A stretch of 64,000 bases of DNA from Symbiodinium kawagutii (Eukaryota > Sar > Dinophyceae > Suessiales > Symbiodiniaceae): contig VSDK01018466.1 in the NCBI GenBank assembly GCA_009767595.1, positions 352,403-416,402 of the forward strand, given 5' to 3'. Positions 41,649 to 52,799 of this stretch are shown piece by piece. Both the position numbers and the translations under genes were made by a program. Each line of letters opens with the position of its first letter. The first letter of the stretch is position 1. The notes under the pieces are model-generated. The model was not told the origin of the DNA and made no database searches. It was given only the letters and a program-made list of their open reading frames with translations.

Positions 41649-41753
41649 TCCCTCCTCCTCCTCCTCCTCCTCCCACAGCCACCAGGATGGCAAGGAAGAA
41701 AAGCCCGAGGTTTGGGTGGCGGCAGGGCAATGGTTTGGCAGTGAATCTGGATG
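41649..41753 (+). CDS. candidate terminal exon after CTC-rich acceptor
   Basis: A (CTC)n tract runs into CCCACAG, a textbook pyrimidine tract and acceptor. The following frame reads HQDGKEEKPEVWVAAGQWFG then SESG and TGA. Two other frames are also open across this short interval, so the choice rests on the acceptor and composition. Confidence 0.35.
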
Positions 41754-42110
41754 ATCATAGGCCCTGTTAGGCTATGCGATGTGAAGATTCGGGGGGGTTT
41801 AATGATTCTGTAAATCATGATGGGATTCATGATTCACAGGTGGTGATACTACAGAATTCATCACCATGGGACATGATTCAGAGTGATTTTGAAGATTCAG
41901 GGTGGTTTATCATTTGATGGTCATTCATGATGGGCCTAAGTAATGACCATGGCAAATTGGACTCCCCAGTTTCACCAGTGACTCGCTGGTAAGTGCACAA
42001 GATTGGATCTACCATCAGCGAACGAAGTTTCATGAACAGTCATTGATCATGTTGAAGACAAGCATCCAAGAACCATCAAAAAACATGGATCATCATTAAC
42101 CTGCTAACCA

Positions 42111-43260
42111 TCATTCACCATCAATAGCCATCATTAGCAATAGCCATGGATCTACCATCCTGACCTCACGGATGAATGGATCTCCCAGATAGCCCCGCCA
42201 CCATAGGACCTGGCGTTGGCAAAGAGTCCCGCCGTGTTCAAAAAAGCGGAGACCAAGGAGAGCGGACACAGACGGGCCCCGGGCAGCGCAGCGCGTGGGG
42301 AGAGGTGGCACAGGGCAGCCCAAGGCCGGTGATGATTCGCCATGGGTTGAGGAACCGATTTCTTCAAGAACGGTATCCCTCAACATCCGCAGTCAGGTAT
42401 ATTTGGCCTTATCACCGCGATTGGGTTGATGGTTTCGAAGCATTAAGTTATTTCCCCGAAAGATCCCCTAAGTTTGCTTGCTTGACTTGTCTTATTTTCC
42501 ATATATTGTTGGTTCAACTACCAACCAGAAAACCATCTTCCAATGTCTTCCAATACGTTGGATGTTCTCCTGAGGCTTCAGGGACAATGCGCGGACAACA
42601 CCGTAATATGTCACGTACCCAGAAAAGCCGCAGTGTTTCTGATCTTCAATCCTTCCATCCTGGGAAATCTCTCCCCGTTTGATTCTCTCTTCACCCTAGC
42701 TGATCTAAAGAAACACAATTGGGTGGTTTCACTGCTGTCGTGCGGACACCATTTAGCGGTACAGCGTTGCGATGGAGAAAAAATCAACCACCATAGAATT
42801 GATAGTACTGTATCCGCGATAGTTGAACTAGTAGTTGAACTAGTTAGACTCACATAGTAGTAGATTGGTTTCAAAAATCTACCACCATAAAAGTCTAATC
42901 CGCAATGTTGAACTCCATTGCCATGTGACCGCAACCCCAAGTTTCGCGCTTTTTCGCACCTGTCGACCCGTGCAGGAGCTGAAAATGGACCTCCGTTTTT
43001 GGCACAGTCACGTGGTAGGCGGAGATGTTTCGATCCGGATCCGACAGGGGACAGCGGCTGATATGAAAACGGTGAGTTTATTGTTGCACTGGCAATGCAA
43101 GGTGCGGCCCCCCTAGATCGATCAAGACGAGTAGTAAGTCAATCAACTGGGGCACCCGGAGAAGAATGGCCGAGGTATTACATGAGCTTGTTAGGCAGGA
43201 CCAACTCAGAACTGGGGAGCCCCACATTTTTTTTGGAATGACGGGTAAGTACAATCGCCA
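42111..43260 (+). CDS. possible multi-exon region, unresolved
   Basis: Several GC-rich open stretches occur. The first (42176-42420) is open on both strands, so its sense is unclear. After an M2 copy, a frame from 42543 reads MSSNTLDVLLRLQGQCADNT then SPFDSLFTLADLKKHNWVVS. Next, KMDLRFWHSHVVGGDVSIRI then RQGTAADMKT ends at a GTGAGT donor-like site. Finally, MAEVLHELVRQDQLRTGEPH then IFFGMTG ends at GTAAGT. The two good donors support real exons on the plus strand. The phases were not fully reconciled and no family was recognised. Confidence 0.3.
42421..42529. mobile_element. M2 TIR element copy h
   Basis: GGTTGATGGTTTCGAAGCATT at the left and GTTGGTTCAACTACCAACCAG at the right, with family-like TTATTTCCCC. 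Confidence 0.6.
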
Positions 43261-43679
43261 CGGCAAACATGTTCACCAATTTCTGATGGTCTTCGGGCAA
43301 TCATTTATATTGGCCATCAACAACATTAACCAGTGTATGATCGTCGTTCATCGGTTCCAGCATCACAGAGCCATCAGTTCATCATCAATTGATGATCAAG
43401 TATATCCACCAATTCACCATTTATGCTCGTCATGATTCCGTTTTTCCTGTCCAATTCGCATCTTTTTAAGTCACAATTCAAACATAATCAAAAGCAACAT
43501 CACGATCGACCAATCTCCATGGCTGTTTCTTAGTCAGCATGATGAGCTATTATTTCAATAACCGCTGGAGAAAGATCAACAACCATCATACCATGCTTAC
43601 GAAGCCATCACCACAATCAACAACCATCGACCAATAATCATTGACCATCAGCTCAACATTGTTCACCATCAACTCATTA

Positions 43680-44130
43680 CACTCGACCAGTTTTTCCCAA
43701 TTGCGGGTTTTCTTTTGAGTTGCAATTGACCCTCGAAACCATTAAGATTACCATGTAATTGACCCTCGAGGGTCAAGACACCCAGAGTGGTTAAGAGTGG
43801 TTAAGATGGCAATTACATCAATCAGACCATCTTAACCACTCTGAACCATCAAGTCATCAACACCCAGTATTGATCAGTGCTATCAGCCATCAATGATTGA
43901 CCCTCGTTGACCATCATTTACCATAGTGGTTACCGGTTTGTTAACCATTTTCAAAGATCAAATCATTTCTTCAACAGTGCTTAACCAGGTTGATGTTGAG
44001 AATGGTTAACCATTTTCTTCAAACCATTTTGAACCTTAACATTTCAACAGAAACCTGGTTTATGTTAGTTAAGATTGATTAACCATTTCTTCAACTAACC
44101 AGTGGTTAATGAACTGGATGGCTTATACCC
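43680..44130. repeat. cluster of inverted repeats
   Basis: A perfect palindrome, TTGACCCTCGAGGGTCAA, lies at 43758-43775. Arms CCAGAGTGGTTAAGAGTGG and CCATCTTAACCACTCTG face each other at 43788-43850, and degenerate TTAACCATTTTCTTCAA repeats continue to 44090. Confidence 0.65.
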
Positions 44131-44152
44131 ACTAACTTAGGTTTTTAGCTTT

Positions 44153-44226
44153 TTTGGGATATGATTGATTTACCATATAACCACTAAAAATATATTTTTA
44201 GCAAGGGATCTAGTTCAGCCACCAAG
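44153..44226. mobile_element. M8 dispersed repeat copy 2
   Basis: TTGGGATATGATTGATTTACC and AGCAAGGGATCTAGTTCAGCC match 11549-11624. Confidence 0.6.
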
Positions 44227-44393
44227 TGAAGCATTTGTTCCCTATGGCTTTCGCTTCCAGGCGTCATTGCAGAAGCATTTGGCCTGAAAAATGTCGCGTC
44301 CTTCGCCTCAGCACCGGTCGTTGGTGAATCCGTGCTTGGCTGTGGATCTTAGGGAATCTTGGGGAATCTTAGGGAATATCTGGTCAATTATAT

Positions 44394-44504
44394 GGCTATG
44401 GGTCAATATTAACCAACCAACTAATGGAGGATTTACCAACGATAATAAGAGAAAACAATGGTTAATGATGGGGAACCAGGGGTACGGGGTTTTGACCCAC
44501 TGCC
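44394..44504. mobile_element. M3 TIR element copy h
   Basis: GGCTATGGGTCAATATTAAC to GGGGTTTTGACCCACTGCC, flanked by ATAT and AAAT (one mismatch). It is close to the family consensus. Confidence 0.85.
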
Positions 44505-44509
44505 AAATG

Positions 44510-47500
44510 GTGAACTTGATGGAACATAGGGAAGTTTGAGAAATATGTGGTCGATCAATGGTGAATCAATGCTTAATTGTTGATTGATGATCGGAGAATA
44601 ACCAACTATCATACAGGACATTGGGACATATCATCAATAAATGGTGAGTGAATGATGCTGCAGGGTTAATTGGGTGATTATGCCTGTACGATATGGTAGT
44701 CATGGCAATGCTTAACGGTAGAATTGCATGATTTAAGGTCACCCATTTTATCATATGTAATGTGTAGTTTAACCGTTTAACCATTTACCTTCTAATTCAC
44801 CATAATCATATAGTTACCAGTATCAATTTATCAACCATATCACCATTATTGAACTTCAACATTTATGATATGGTTGATTTATGCCTTCACTGATGGGTTC
44901 ATGGTTGATTCATGACGGAATCTGTGGCGAATGATGAGTTGGTGGTTGGTACCATGCCAACCGAGATGTTCATGAGCAGCAGCGGTTGGTTCCTGATTGT
45001 TGTTGTTTTTTCTTCTGTAACGGTTATCAAATACCGTTTGTTTTGATTGCTGGTTGATCACTGGTTTGTCATTCCAGGCTACCTTTGAGACATCAAAAAG
45101 ATGGAAACCTTCTCACATCCCAGCTTAAAAAGACTTTGAGCTCAAAGTTGCAGAATTGGAACATGATGGAAAACTCCAAAAGTGTTCCAACCCATCGAAA
45201 TAGACATTATTAGAAACATGCACTGCTTTCTATCTAAGGATACCGGCTTGGCAGTGTCCAGCTGTTTCCAAGTGGGTGACCTGCTTTGAACAAATGTGAG
45301 GCCCAACAAAAACAAGTGCATACTAGAAACTCGTGGTACGTAAAACCGTTTGGTACTACCAGTGCCCAGCAATTTGGGTACGTGATTATCTAGTGGTTGA
45401 TAATAGATAGTAATAGGGTATAATGTTGCCAAGTATAGAGGATGTAACATAACCATTAATTATGATTAATGATAAGGGAGAATAACCAACAACACTGGTT
45501 AAGCAACTCCTGGTTGGTGGTTTCAAACATTTTTTTCCCCTAGCAATGATTAACACATGGTTGGTTGGCAACCATATTGTCCATAGGTGTGGTTCAACCA
45601 CCAACCAGACTAGCAATTAACCAACAAACACTACAGCTGCACACATTGTATTGTGTTGCTTCATTGGTGGCGGTGATCCCCGTCAAGGACAGGTTAAGCT
45701 AGCTGGAAAGCAAGTGACCTAACAAGTGAGAGCAAGGCATGTCTACATAATACGGAGGTCGACTTCTATGTTGGCTCGTACCCTTTCTTTTCAGGTTGAA
45801 TTATCTTTTTATTATATTCTATTCTTACACTCTGGTAAACTCACAAGGAAGCTGAAAATCTCATTTAGGTGAACATACCAACAAAGACTAGTTTGGTCAT
45901 CTATGGGATGTTCACTAGGCCAACCATTGTTAAACCATGTCTCAATCATTATTAACTACTAGCAGTTATTGGATGGACTATGATCATTCTATTGGATTCA
46001 CCAGCAACGTGGAATTGCTATTGGATCAACTACTAGCAATTATTGGATTAACTATAAGTACTTACTATTGGATTCACTATGATTCACCCTTGGCAACAGC
46101 AACCATACCATGCACAGCAACCATTCCAAGCACCATGGTCGTGTCAGGACGGCGGCCAACACGCCGCCGCCGGAAGAAGAAAGCTTCTTATGGCCACTGG
46201 GCGGCGCTAGACACTGACATGGCTGTGGCCATGGAGTCATGGAGAACCAATAGATGTAGCCTTGTAGACATTACAAATAGGGGAGATGAGATGTTATAGA
46301 CAAGCCAATGGATATTCCTCACATGTTTCTTACATATCCATGGCGCCAATATCCCATGAGATCCATGATTAGTTCAGTCGTTTGAACTGAACTCGGGCCC
46401 GGTGAAAACCCTGCTGGTAGAAAAGCCCAGCAGTGCTGCAGTGCAGCTATGACAGAATAGCAGTGCCCAATTGCTCCGCAGTCAGGGGTCACCGTGGCTG
46501 CTATGATCCTGCAGGTCACGAATAGTTGGCAAGCAACTGCTGAGGATTGATTTGTTCAAATTTTAAGTTGATTTAATTTGTATATCTATTTGACTATTTG
46601 ATAATGGTCATTGTTAAATCAACTATGGAGAGGGCTTCCTTGAGTCATGAGCGAACAAAACTAGATAGTGATTCCGACGACAAGTACCTATTAGCCATCA
46701 TTAACTTATATCATTGTTGTAACCAAAGCCATTGAAGTCTCCATATATCAACCATCACTAGGCCTAGTTCAGCTCATATTTCTGATGTACATTGAGCCGA
46801 GTTGTAGCCCAGGTTCTTCCCTTCATCGCCTTTCAATGGAGATGCCGCTTGGGCAGCCATGGTGCCATCCCTTGGTGGCACCCTTTGCCACCCCTGTTGG
46901 GTTGGTGGTTCACTCACTGGACCTGCGCTGGCTTGTCCAGCTGACGCAGATGGGGTCCCCAGATGTCCCAAGAATTGCGAAATGACGAGTTTTATTACAG
47001 GAGGAAGAGGTGAACAATCGAAGCTGGGTGATAGGGACGCATGCTATGTTCTTTCATGATGGGAACTGATGAGAGAGGGTAATTCAATGCAATTGTCCAG
47101 TCTGACCAAAACTGTGTACCGTATAGAACTGATGGTTCTTCAATATCTGGGGACACCGGGACACCAACTTGATAGCGGGGGTCCGGGGCCCACTTAAGTG
47201 AAAAACAGGGTCACAAGTTGCTGCTAATGAAACAGTGATGAGACATCAAGTTCTAGTTGCTGGTTTTAAACATGTTTCTTTCTTCCATTGTCTAATATTA
47301 TTTGGGATGGCTTTAAACCACCCACCGGAGAGCTTTCGTTGACATTGAATGCTTTCACTTTGTTCACTACTCGTCATCCTAGTCCAACAATGCAGACCCA
47401 ACCTTGTGGGAGGGTTCTGCCATTGATAGACGAACTAGCTTATGATTTGATTGACATAAATGTTTAAATGTGGATATAGATAAATATCAGTCTTTGCATA

Positions 47501-47750
47501 CATAAGCTATGTAAAGAAAAAACAATCAAGTGATATCCGGAATGCACATAGCTCTTTGATAACATCAGAATATCTCTGTAAATGCCTTTGTATTTTGATG
47601 CACTTAGTTGCGTTTGGATCTACAAGTCTACAAGTGTATAGTTGTTCTTTGTTCACACATGTTCATCACTTGTACATTATATCCAATTGTACATAACCCT
47701 ATATTTATGTATATATATATATATTGCATAATCATTCAGTATTTGCTATA
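44510..47750 (+). other. repeat-rich, no clear gene
   Basis: It contains M2 copies at 45510-45608 and 47253-47328. Around 46780-46980 a GC-rich pocket is open in three frames, including a minus-strand QQGWQRVPPRDGTMAAQAAS. Around 46090-46300 a frame contains RRPTRRRRKKKASYGHWAAL. Neither is identifiable. Confidence 0.35.
45510..45608. mobile_element. M2 TIR element copy i
   Basis: CTGGTTGGTGGTTTCAAACA at the left and GGTTCAACCACCAACCAG at the right. It is the best full-length family member. The flanks ACTC and ACTA differ by one base. Confidence 0.85.
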
Positions 47751-47760
47751 GTCAGCACTA

Positions 47761-47942
47761 CACACTACAATCTGACCATGCACGGTTCATTCGGCATGTC
47801 CTTGCTGGTCAGCCCGGTGCTGAGGAGCCTTTGCGGACGAAGCAAGACCGCGAGTTCTTGAAGGAGATAGCGTTGTGGATCATCAACCAACCTGCCATCA
47901 ATGTGCCATTCACCAACCGGTTCTTGGTGAGCTTGTGGTGAT
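47761..47942 (+). CDS. candidate exon with donor
   Basis: The frame reads LQSDHARFIRHV, LAGQPGAEEPLRTKQDREFL, then KEIALWIINQPAINVPFTNR and FL, and reaches GTGAGC at about 47931. Without splicing it stops at TGA 47940-47942. It follows AT-rich DNA with an AG (CTATAGTCAG). It is very protein-like, but no family was recognised. The open minus-strand frame is antisense to it. Confidence 0.4.
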
Positions 47943-48628
47943 ACGTGGTCAATGAAGGGATGATTTGTTTTGTTCATGAACTGATTGATGATTGGGATGG
48001 TTGGTTTGTGAAGGTCAACGGTTGGTCGATGATTGCTGATACTAGGTGCCAATTGTGGATTCGCGGTGCCTGGTACCACTTTTTAATCAAGCTGGCCAGC
48101 AAAGGGTACACGCACGACAAGCCTTGCATTTAAAAGCTATCATCGATGCACACCTTTAGTATCCTTTAGTGGTTCACAGAGTCGGTACTGTCTTGCATTT
48201 GCATACATCACTGCAGAATGATCCAGGCCAATTTCTGACCTAGACAGAAACCAAATCAGAGTATATTGAACAGGCTTATCGTGGGCTGCTAATGTAGTGT
48301 CACATCTTTTGTGTCCCATGCTGCTTAGTTGGCTTCCCCAATGTCCTAAGAAAACCCGAAGACTCGCCCATTTTTCATGGACATGGTGGCACCCACGCTT
48401 CGCCACTGCGCGTCCACTGCATAGCTTTGGCAACCAGCACAAGGGACCAACCGGCAGCGGGGATACCAACAATCAGCAGATAGAACCATCGACCAACCAA
48501 GTAATCAACTAAGCAACCACTAAATGTTGCAACTGGCCCTATCACTATTGGTTCATAGTTGACACTCGCCATGAACCAACATACCAAGCGACCCAAAGGA
48601 TTGACAGAACCCAACATCAAGCATGAAC

Positions 48629-48731
48629 AAATGGTTGAGTTTAAGCATTTTTCATTATCCACCATGACTTCGGAATGGTTGGTCGGTCGGCTTGCACATT
48701 TTCTCAGAGGGGTGGTTCGACCACCAACCAG
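48629..48731. mobile_element. M2 TIR element copy k
   Basis: AAATGGTTGAGTTTAAGCATT at the left and GGTTCGACCACCAACCAG at the right, interior GAATGGTTGGTCGGTCGGCT. Confidence 0.6.
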
Positions 48732-48766
48732 TAGACCAATCACTTCTCAACCTCTAGGATCCCCTT

Positions 48767-48842
48767 GAAGGTAAGGGTGACCCGCCTAGGTAAGGATGAC
48801 CCACCTAGGTAAGGATGACCCACCTAGGTAAGGATGAACCAC
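48767..48842. repeat. 19-bp tandem repeat
   Basis: Units of GGTAAGGATGACCCACCTA with period 19, about four copies with small changes. Confidence 0.9.
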
Positions 48843-48989
48843 CTGCGATCCCCATGGAGGTTCCTGAACCCCTAGGATCCCCTATCGGTAGTTCGATGAA
48901 CGACCACCATGACCGCCACGAAGGGCCACCGGGATCAGGAGCTGCGTCGTCATTCTCACGTTGCCGGAGCAGGCAGTGGTGATGCAACG

Positions 48990-49210
48990 TTAGTCAGTTT
49001 GTTGCCAGTAGTTAGTCAGTCAGTTAGCTAGGTAGTTCGTCAGTTAGTTACTTTGTTCGTCAGTTAGTTAGTTAGTTCTCAAGTCAGCAAGTAAGGAAGG
49101 AGTGAAGTTGAGTGAAGGAAGGGTTAGTCAGTCATTTAGTCAGTTATTCAGTAAGTTAGCAACTTAGTAAGGAAGGAAGGAAGAAAGGAGTGAAGGAAGG
49201 AAGGAAGTTT
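48990..49210. repeat. GTTAGTCA / GGAAGGAA low-complexity tract
   Basis: Imperfect TTAGTCAGTCAG and GTTAGTTAGT units change into AAGGAAGG units with no coding potential. Confidence 0.85.
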
Positions 49211-49559
49211 GTACTTGTAGAATAATTGTTCATATTCATACTTTGATTTCTATACTATATACTTATATATCACGTGTGTGCATGTTTTTTGGCACAACAT
49301 TGGAAATCCCTATGTGGTAGAGATCCCCATCCCCGTTTGTTGCGTAGCAAATTGCCGCCAGTTGCGACCCTCGCAGATGACAGTTTTGACCAGTCGCGAA
49401 TGAGACTCTCATTTGGGACCTTCCATGAACCCTGGACTTTCACAAAGCCAAGGAGGGCGTGAAAAGGGTTACCAAAGAGCCATCCCACTGCGTTTTTTTT
49501 TCAGCTAGTGATAGTAATATCTTGATATGTTTTTTAGAGCCATCCCACTATCAGTGGGA

Positions 49560-49662
49560 TATCTGGTTCCCCATGGTTCAACTTGATAATGCTTCCCCGT
49601 GGTTCTTGTTTTTTTCCTGTTGTTTGCTCTTCTATAGTATCTTGAACCATGGGGAACCATCA
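49560..49662. mobile_element. TIR element with GGTTCCCCATGGTTCAA ends
   Basis: CTGGTTCCCCATGGTTCAAC at the left and TTGAACCATGGGGAACCATC at the right, with further ATAATG/CATTAT pairing. One copy was seen. Confidence 0.6.
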
Positions 49663-49949
49663 TTATCAAACATGATTAAATCACCGGTTGTAGTGCCAAC
49701 ATTCCAATTCATTGATGACCAGCCATGATGTTCTATCAATCAGTAATTGAAACCGTGTTTTGGTAGATATGGATCGTTTCTAAATCATTGATTTGGTATG
49801 TCATTGCGATATTTTGATTATTTTCCAGCTAAAAGTAGGGTGCTGGGGTTACAGGGGCAAGGTTCCAGGGATGATAACTTATTGATCACTCAGTTTATTA
49901 AGACCATTTTTTGGTAGATACAGATCCTTGACAACTTATTGATCACTAA

Positions 49950-50515
49950 AGTCATCAACCCACCATCATTGACCTTGGTTATAGGGGGTTACTTCGGGGT
50001 TACTTCAGCTACCTTATTATTGGTGCAACTAACCATGGCTTCCCCAGCTCCGGTGGCCCCACATCACTGGCACCACCGGTTGGTTGCCTTCTCCTTGGTT
50101 ACCGGCCGCCAGGTCGGAAACCTCTGAGTTTGCATGTCGTGGAGATGCCGTTTCGGCCAGGCGTCATTGGTTGGGACAGCCGTTGGGCCGTGGTTGATGT
50201 GTGGACGGGTCACCATAGACCACCCTTGAAATTGTGGTTTCTCAGAATAGGGAACCCAAAAAATGGATGGCTTATTACTATAAATGGATGATAAAAGATG
50301 ATTTGGGGGTACCCCTATTTTGAGAAACAGCCAAATGGAGAAATGACTGGCCCAACAGTGCTGTTCCTTATAGTTCGAATGTGCACAGCATCCACGAATC
50401 CGACATAGTTGTCTTATCCTCCCATGTGTTGTTTGATCCACTTTTCATGCATTATATGCAACTTTTGGAAGGACATGCACATATATTCAGTATCACAGCA
50501 GCATATGCACATATG
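49950..50515 (+). CDS. candidate gene fragment split by M1 element
   Basis: After TAA 49947-49949 there are 93 open codons, ending GVIGWDSRWAVVDVWTGHHR then PPL, up to an AAAT duplication. After the 100-bp M1 element, 61 open codons begin KWRNDWPNSAVPYSSNVHSI then HESDIVVLSSHVLFDPLFMH, ending TAA 50516-50518. Taking out 104 bases (element plus one AAAT) joins them in one 154-codon frame, though 104 is not a multiple of three. GT at 50234 with AG at 50322-50323 or 50329-50330 instead meets TGA within a few codons. An earlier part of the left frame may be intron. The family is unknown. Confidence 0.5.
50233..50332. mobile_element. M1 TIR element copy m, candidate introner, TSD AAAT
   Basis: TGTGGTTTCTCAGAATAGGG to CCCCTATTTTGAGAAACAGCC, flanked by AAAT at 50229-50232 and 50333-50336. 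Confidence 0.8.
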
Positions 50516-50656
50516 TAATTGCATCTTATTTGTTTCACATATCTTAGTTGATGTGTTTTATTATTCATAGATATGGTATAAATATATATTATATATATAT
50601 ATATGTTTAATGTATGTACGCATATATTCTATATCCTTACTAGCATTTCTACCAAT

Positions 50657-50760
50657 CGGGTGTTTCTCAAAATAGGCGGCCCCCAAAAATGGTTGGTTTA
50701 TTACTAAAAATGGTTAACAATGGATGATAACTGGGGGTCCCTTATTTTGAGAAACACCCG
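50657..50760. mobile_element. M1 TIR element copy n
   Basis: CGGGTGTTTCTCAAAATAGG and TATTTTGAGAAACACCCG are perfectly complementary at the ends. It lies in AT-rich DNA. Confidence 0.85.
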
Positions 50761-50879
50761 TATCTCCTGTCTTAACGATTATTTTGAGACGGGGATTCCC
50801 TAGACGATATTTGATTTATTATATATATATATATACCTTTATGTATACATATATGTTTGTTAAATATATCTTATATACT

Positions 50880-51290
50880 GTGCGCAAACACATGTGGTTT
50901 GAAGCGTGATAGATGGTGATGGATGAAGGACAAGCAACAAGACAAGGATGATCTTAGCTGTTGGAAACAAATTCGGCCGCCGGGCGCCCTAAAGCGCATG
51001 CGGAAAGACCGTAAAATCGCGCAAACAATGGACCGACTTTTGGGGTCAAAATGCGGACCTAAAAATGGGACCCGTATTTACTTGTCCAAAGGATTTGGGT
51101 CGAAATTTTGGCCCCAAAAGTGGGTCCATGTTTGTGCAATTTTACGGTCTTTCCGTCTGCTTTTTTGGCCGACGTGAACATCCCACAAAATTTGCTGCCA
51201 AGAGCTAACGACCATCCTTGTCTTGTTGGTTTTCATTCATCCATCATCATCTATCATGCTTCAAGCCACATGTGTTTGCGCACTGTGAGG
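50880..51290. mobile_element. ~410-bp foldback element with long arms
   Basis: The left arm starts GTGCGCAAACACATGTGGTT and includes AAGACAAGGATGATCTTAGC, GCGGAAAGACCGTAAAATCG and CGACTTTTGGGGTCAAAAT. The right arm carries the complements in reverse order (ATTTTGGCCCCAAAAGTGGG, AATTTTACGGTCTTTCCG, CATCCTTGTCTTGT, CCACATGTGTTTGCGCAC). The arms are ~180 bp, imperfect, with a short centre. Open frames across it are by-products. Confidence 0.85.
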
Positions 51291-51610
51291 GCCCATGGCA
51301 GCGAAGCTGGTTTTGGCAAGAGAAGCTGGCCCCAGTTTTGGTTCCAGCCGGCTTCTTCTTTGGAGAGCCCCCACCCCCCCCATAGAAGGAGAAGGCAGGT
51401 GCATCCGTGGCGCCGGGCGTGCTTTTATTATTTTGTACTTCTCAACCCAGATTTGGCACAACACCCTCAAGGACGAAGTTGGCATATAATACTTGCTGCG
51501 TGACAATTGTATGCGTAAAACTTAAATTTTGCTGGGCCACCTTTCCCCTCACCCGTCCAGGAGATTATTATATTTCCCAGTGGGTGAAATTGGTGGGCTC
51601 CTGTGTTTTT

Positions 51611-51725
51611 TCAAATGAAAGTGTGGGCTCCGATTGGGCTCCGCTTGGGCTGTTGTCATTTTTCCCCAGTTTTTGCGTGGGCTCCAGGTGGGCTCCTTGT
51701 GGGCTCCTTGTGGGCTCCTGTGTTT
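51611..51725. repeat. GGGCTCC-rich repeat
   Basis: Repeats of GGGCTCC with variable spacers, including GTGGGCTCCTTGTGGGCTCC. Confidence 0.75.
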
Positions 51726-51799
51726 TTCCACATAATTTTATTTATTGAATATATATATATATATATATACACATATCTTATATCTTTATTAACATTTAG

Positions 51800-51978
51800 T
51801 CCAATCGGTTCATACAACTTGACACCAATCGGACACCCGATCTGTGCGGCGAGGGGTGTCGATTCCCTGTCGTAGAGCCAGGCGCCGAAGGCTACGATGC
51901 AAAGGACTGGCCTTTTCTCGTGCGCTTCTTCGATTCGGCCGTGCGAGAGGCCCTTGGCCCTGCCCTTGGCCCGCCAAG
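51800..51978 (+). CDS. internal exon with canonical splice sites
   Basis: The exon starts after ATTTAG (51797-51799), itself preceded by T-rich DNA, and ends at CCAAG before GTATCC. It encodes SNRFIQLDTNRTPDLCGEGC, then RFPVVEPGAEGYDAKDWPFL, then VRFFDSAVREALGPALGPP plus two bases, i.e. phase 2. It is GC-rich, charged and balanced. It is the most convincing single exon outside the retroelement. No family was recognised. If the next acceptor is TTTGGTAG at 52143, joining in phase gives DMLVPFLSPCTLSTCIF and a stop. Confidence 0.5.
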
Positions 51979-52143
51979 GTATCCCCTGGTATCCCTTGGT
52001 GCCAGGTTGATTCAATGGTGGTTGCTGTGGATGTACACCAAACATGGGGGTTTTAGTGATGGTTGATGGTCATGTGATGTGTTTTTCCTACCTTTGTAGT
52101 GATGGTTGATGGTCGTGTGATTCTTGTTTGTACCGTTTGGTAG

Positions 52144-52400
52144 AGACATGCTGGTTCCTTTCCTATCGCCGTGCACATTGAGCACCTGCATTTTCTGATC
52201 CAACTGACCTACTTCGGGAATGTTCATTTTGGACAATCCTAACCGGTTGGTGCATTTTTTGATTTCCCTCGTAATTGTTAACACATGGTTGGTTGACAAG
52301 CATATTTTTCATAGGGTTGAAACCGCCAGCCAGCTCATGTGGAGGCCGTTTTTTTTCTGACAATTTTGTAGCCTTACCATGGCATCGCAGCTGTTGTTGA
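52144..52400 (+). CDS. candidate exon split by M2 element
   Basis: From TAG 52141-52143 (possible acceptor TTTGGTAG) 32 codons read RHAGSFPIAVHIEHLHFLIQ then LTYFGNVHFGQS. After the M2 element, joined at a CTAA/CTCA duplication, 21 codons read SCGGRFFSDNFVALPWHRSC and end at TGA. The removed length is 95, so only precise removal keeps frame. The unspliced left flank hits TAA immediately. An alternative is a conventional acceptor at TTTTGTAG 52370. Confidence 0.35.
52243..52333. mobile_element. M2 TIR element copy l, candidate introner
   Basis: CCGGTTGGTGCATTTTTTGA at the left and GGGTTGAAACCGCCAGCCAG at the right, flanked by CTAA (52239-52242) and CTCA (52334-52337). Confidence 0.7.
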
Positions 52401-52466
52401 AGTTGACGGCACCAGTGGTGGGCAACTCGGACATGCAAAGACCATCCATGAATGAACAAATGTTGG

Positions 52467-52570
52467 GTAGATCATTGGTAGATCATTGTAGATCATTGTA
52501 GATCATTGGTAGATCATGGGTAGATCATTGTAGATCATTGGTAGATTATTGTAGATCATGGGTATATCAT
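52467..52570. repeat. GTAGATCATTG tandem repeat
   Basis: About nine units of GTAGATCATTG or GGTAGATCAT, 11-12 bp each. Confidence 0.9.
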
Positions 52571-52799
52571 GTTTTTGAGTTGTGGTAGGCTACGTTTGGG
52601 TAGAAACCAAAAGAACTCAGGAGCCAAACCTTATTTGATGGTCCAGCAGAGCGCAAGTCTACCATTTCGCGTTGTCGTGAGAATACCCATCAACCTGTGG
52701 AAACAGGACAAATGTGCAACTTGGCTACTGGTCATTTTCCCTGGGCATTCGGAAAGCTCCGGTCAATCCTGATCCGTTTAGAGGTTTCAGTCCTTGGAT

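Noticed and set aside
50923-51503. Open frames across the foldback
   Set aside because: They lie in inverted-repeat arms and read through both arms without protein-like continuity.
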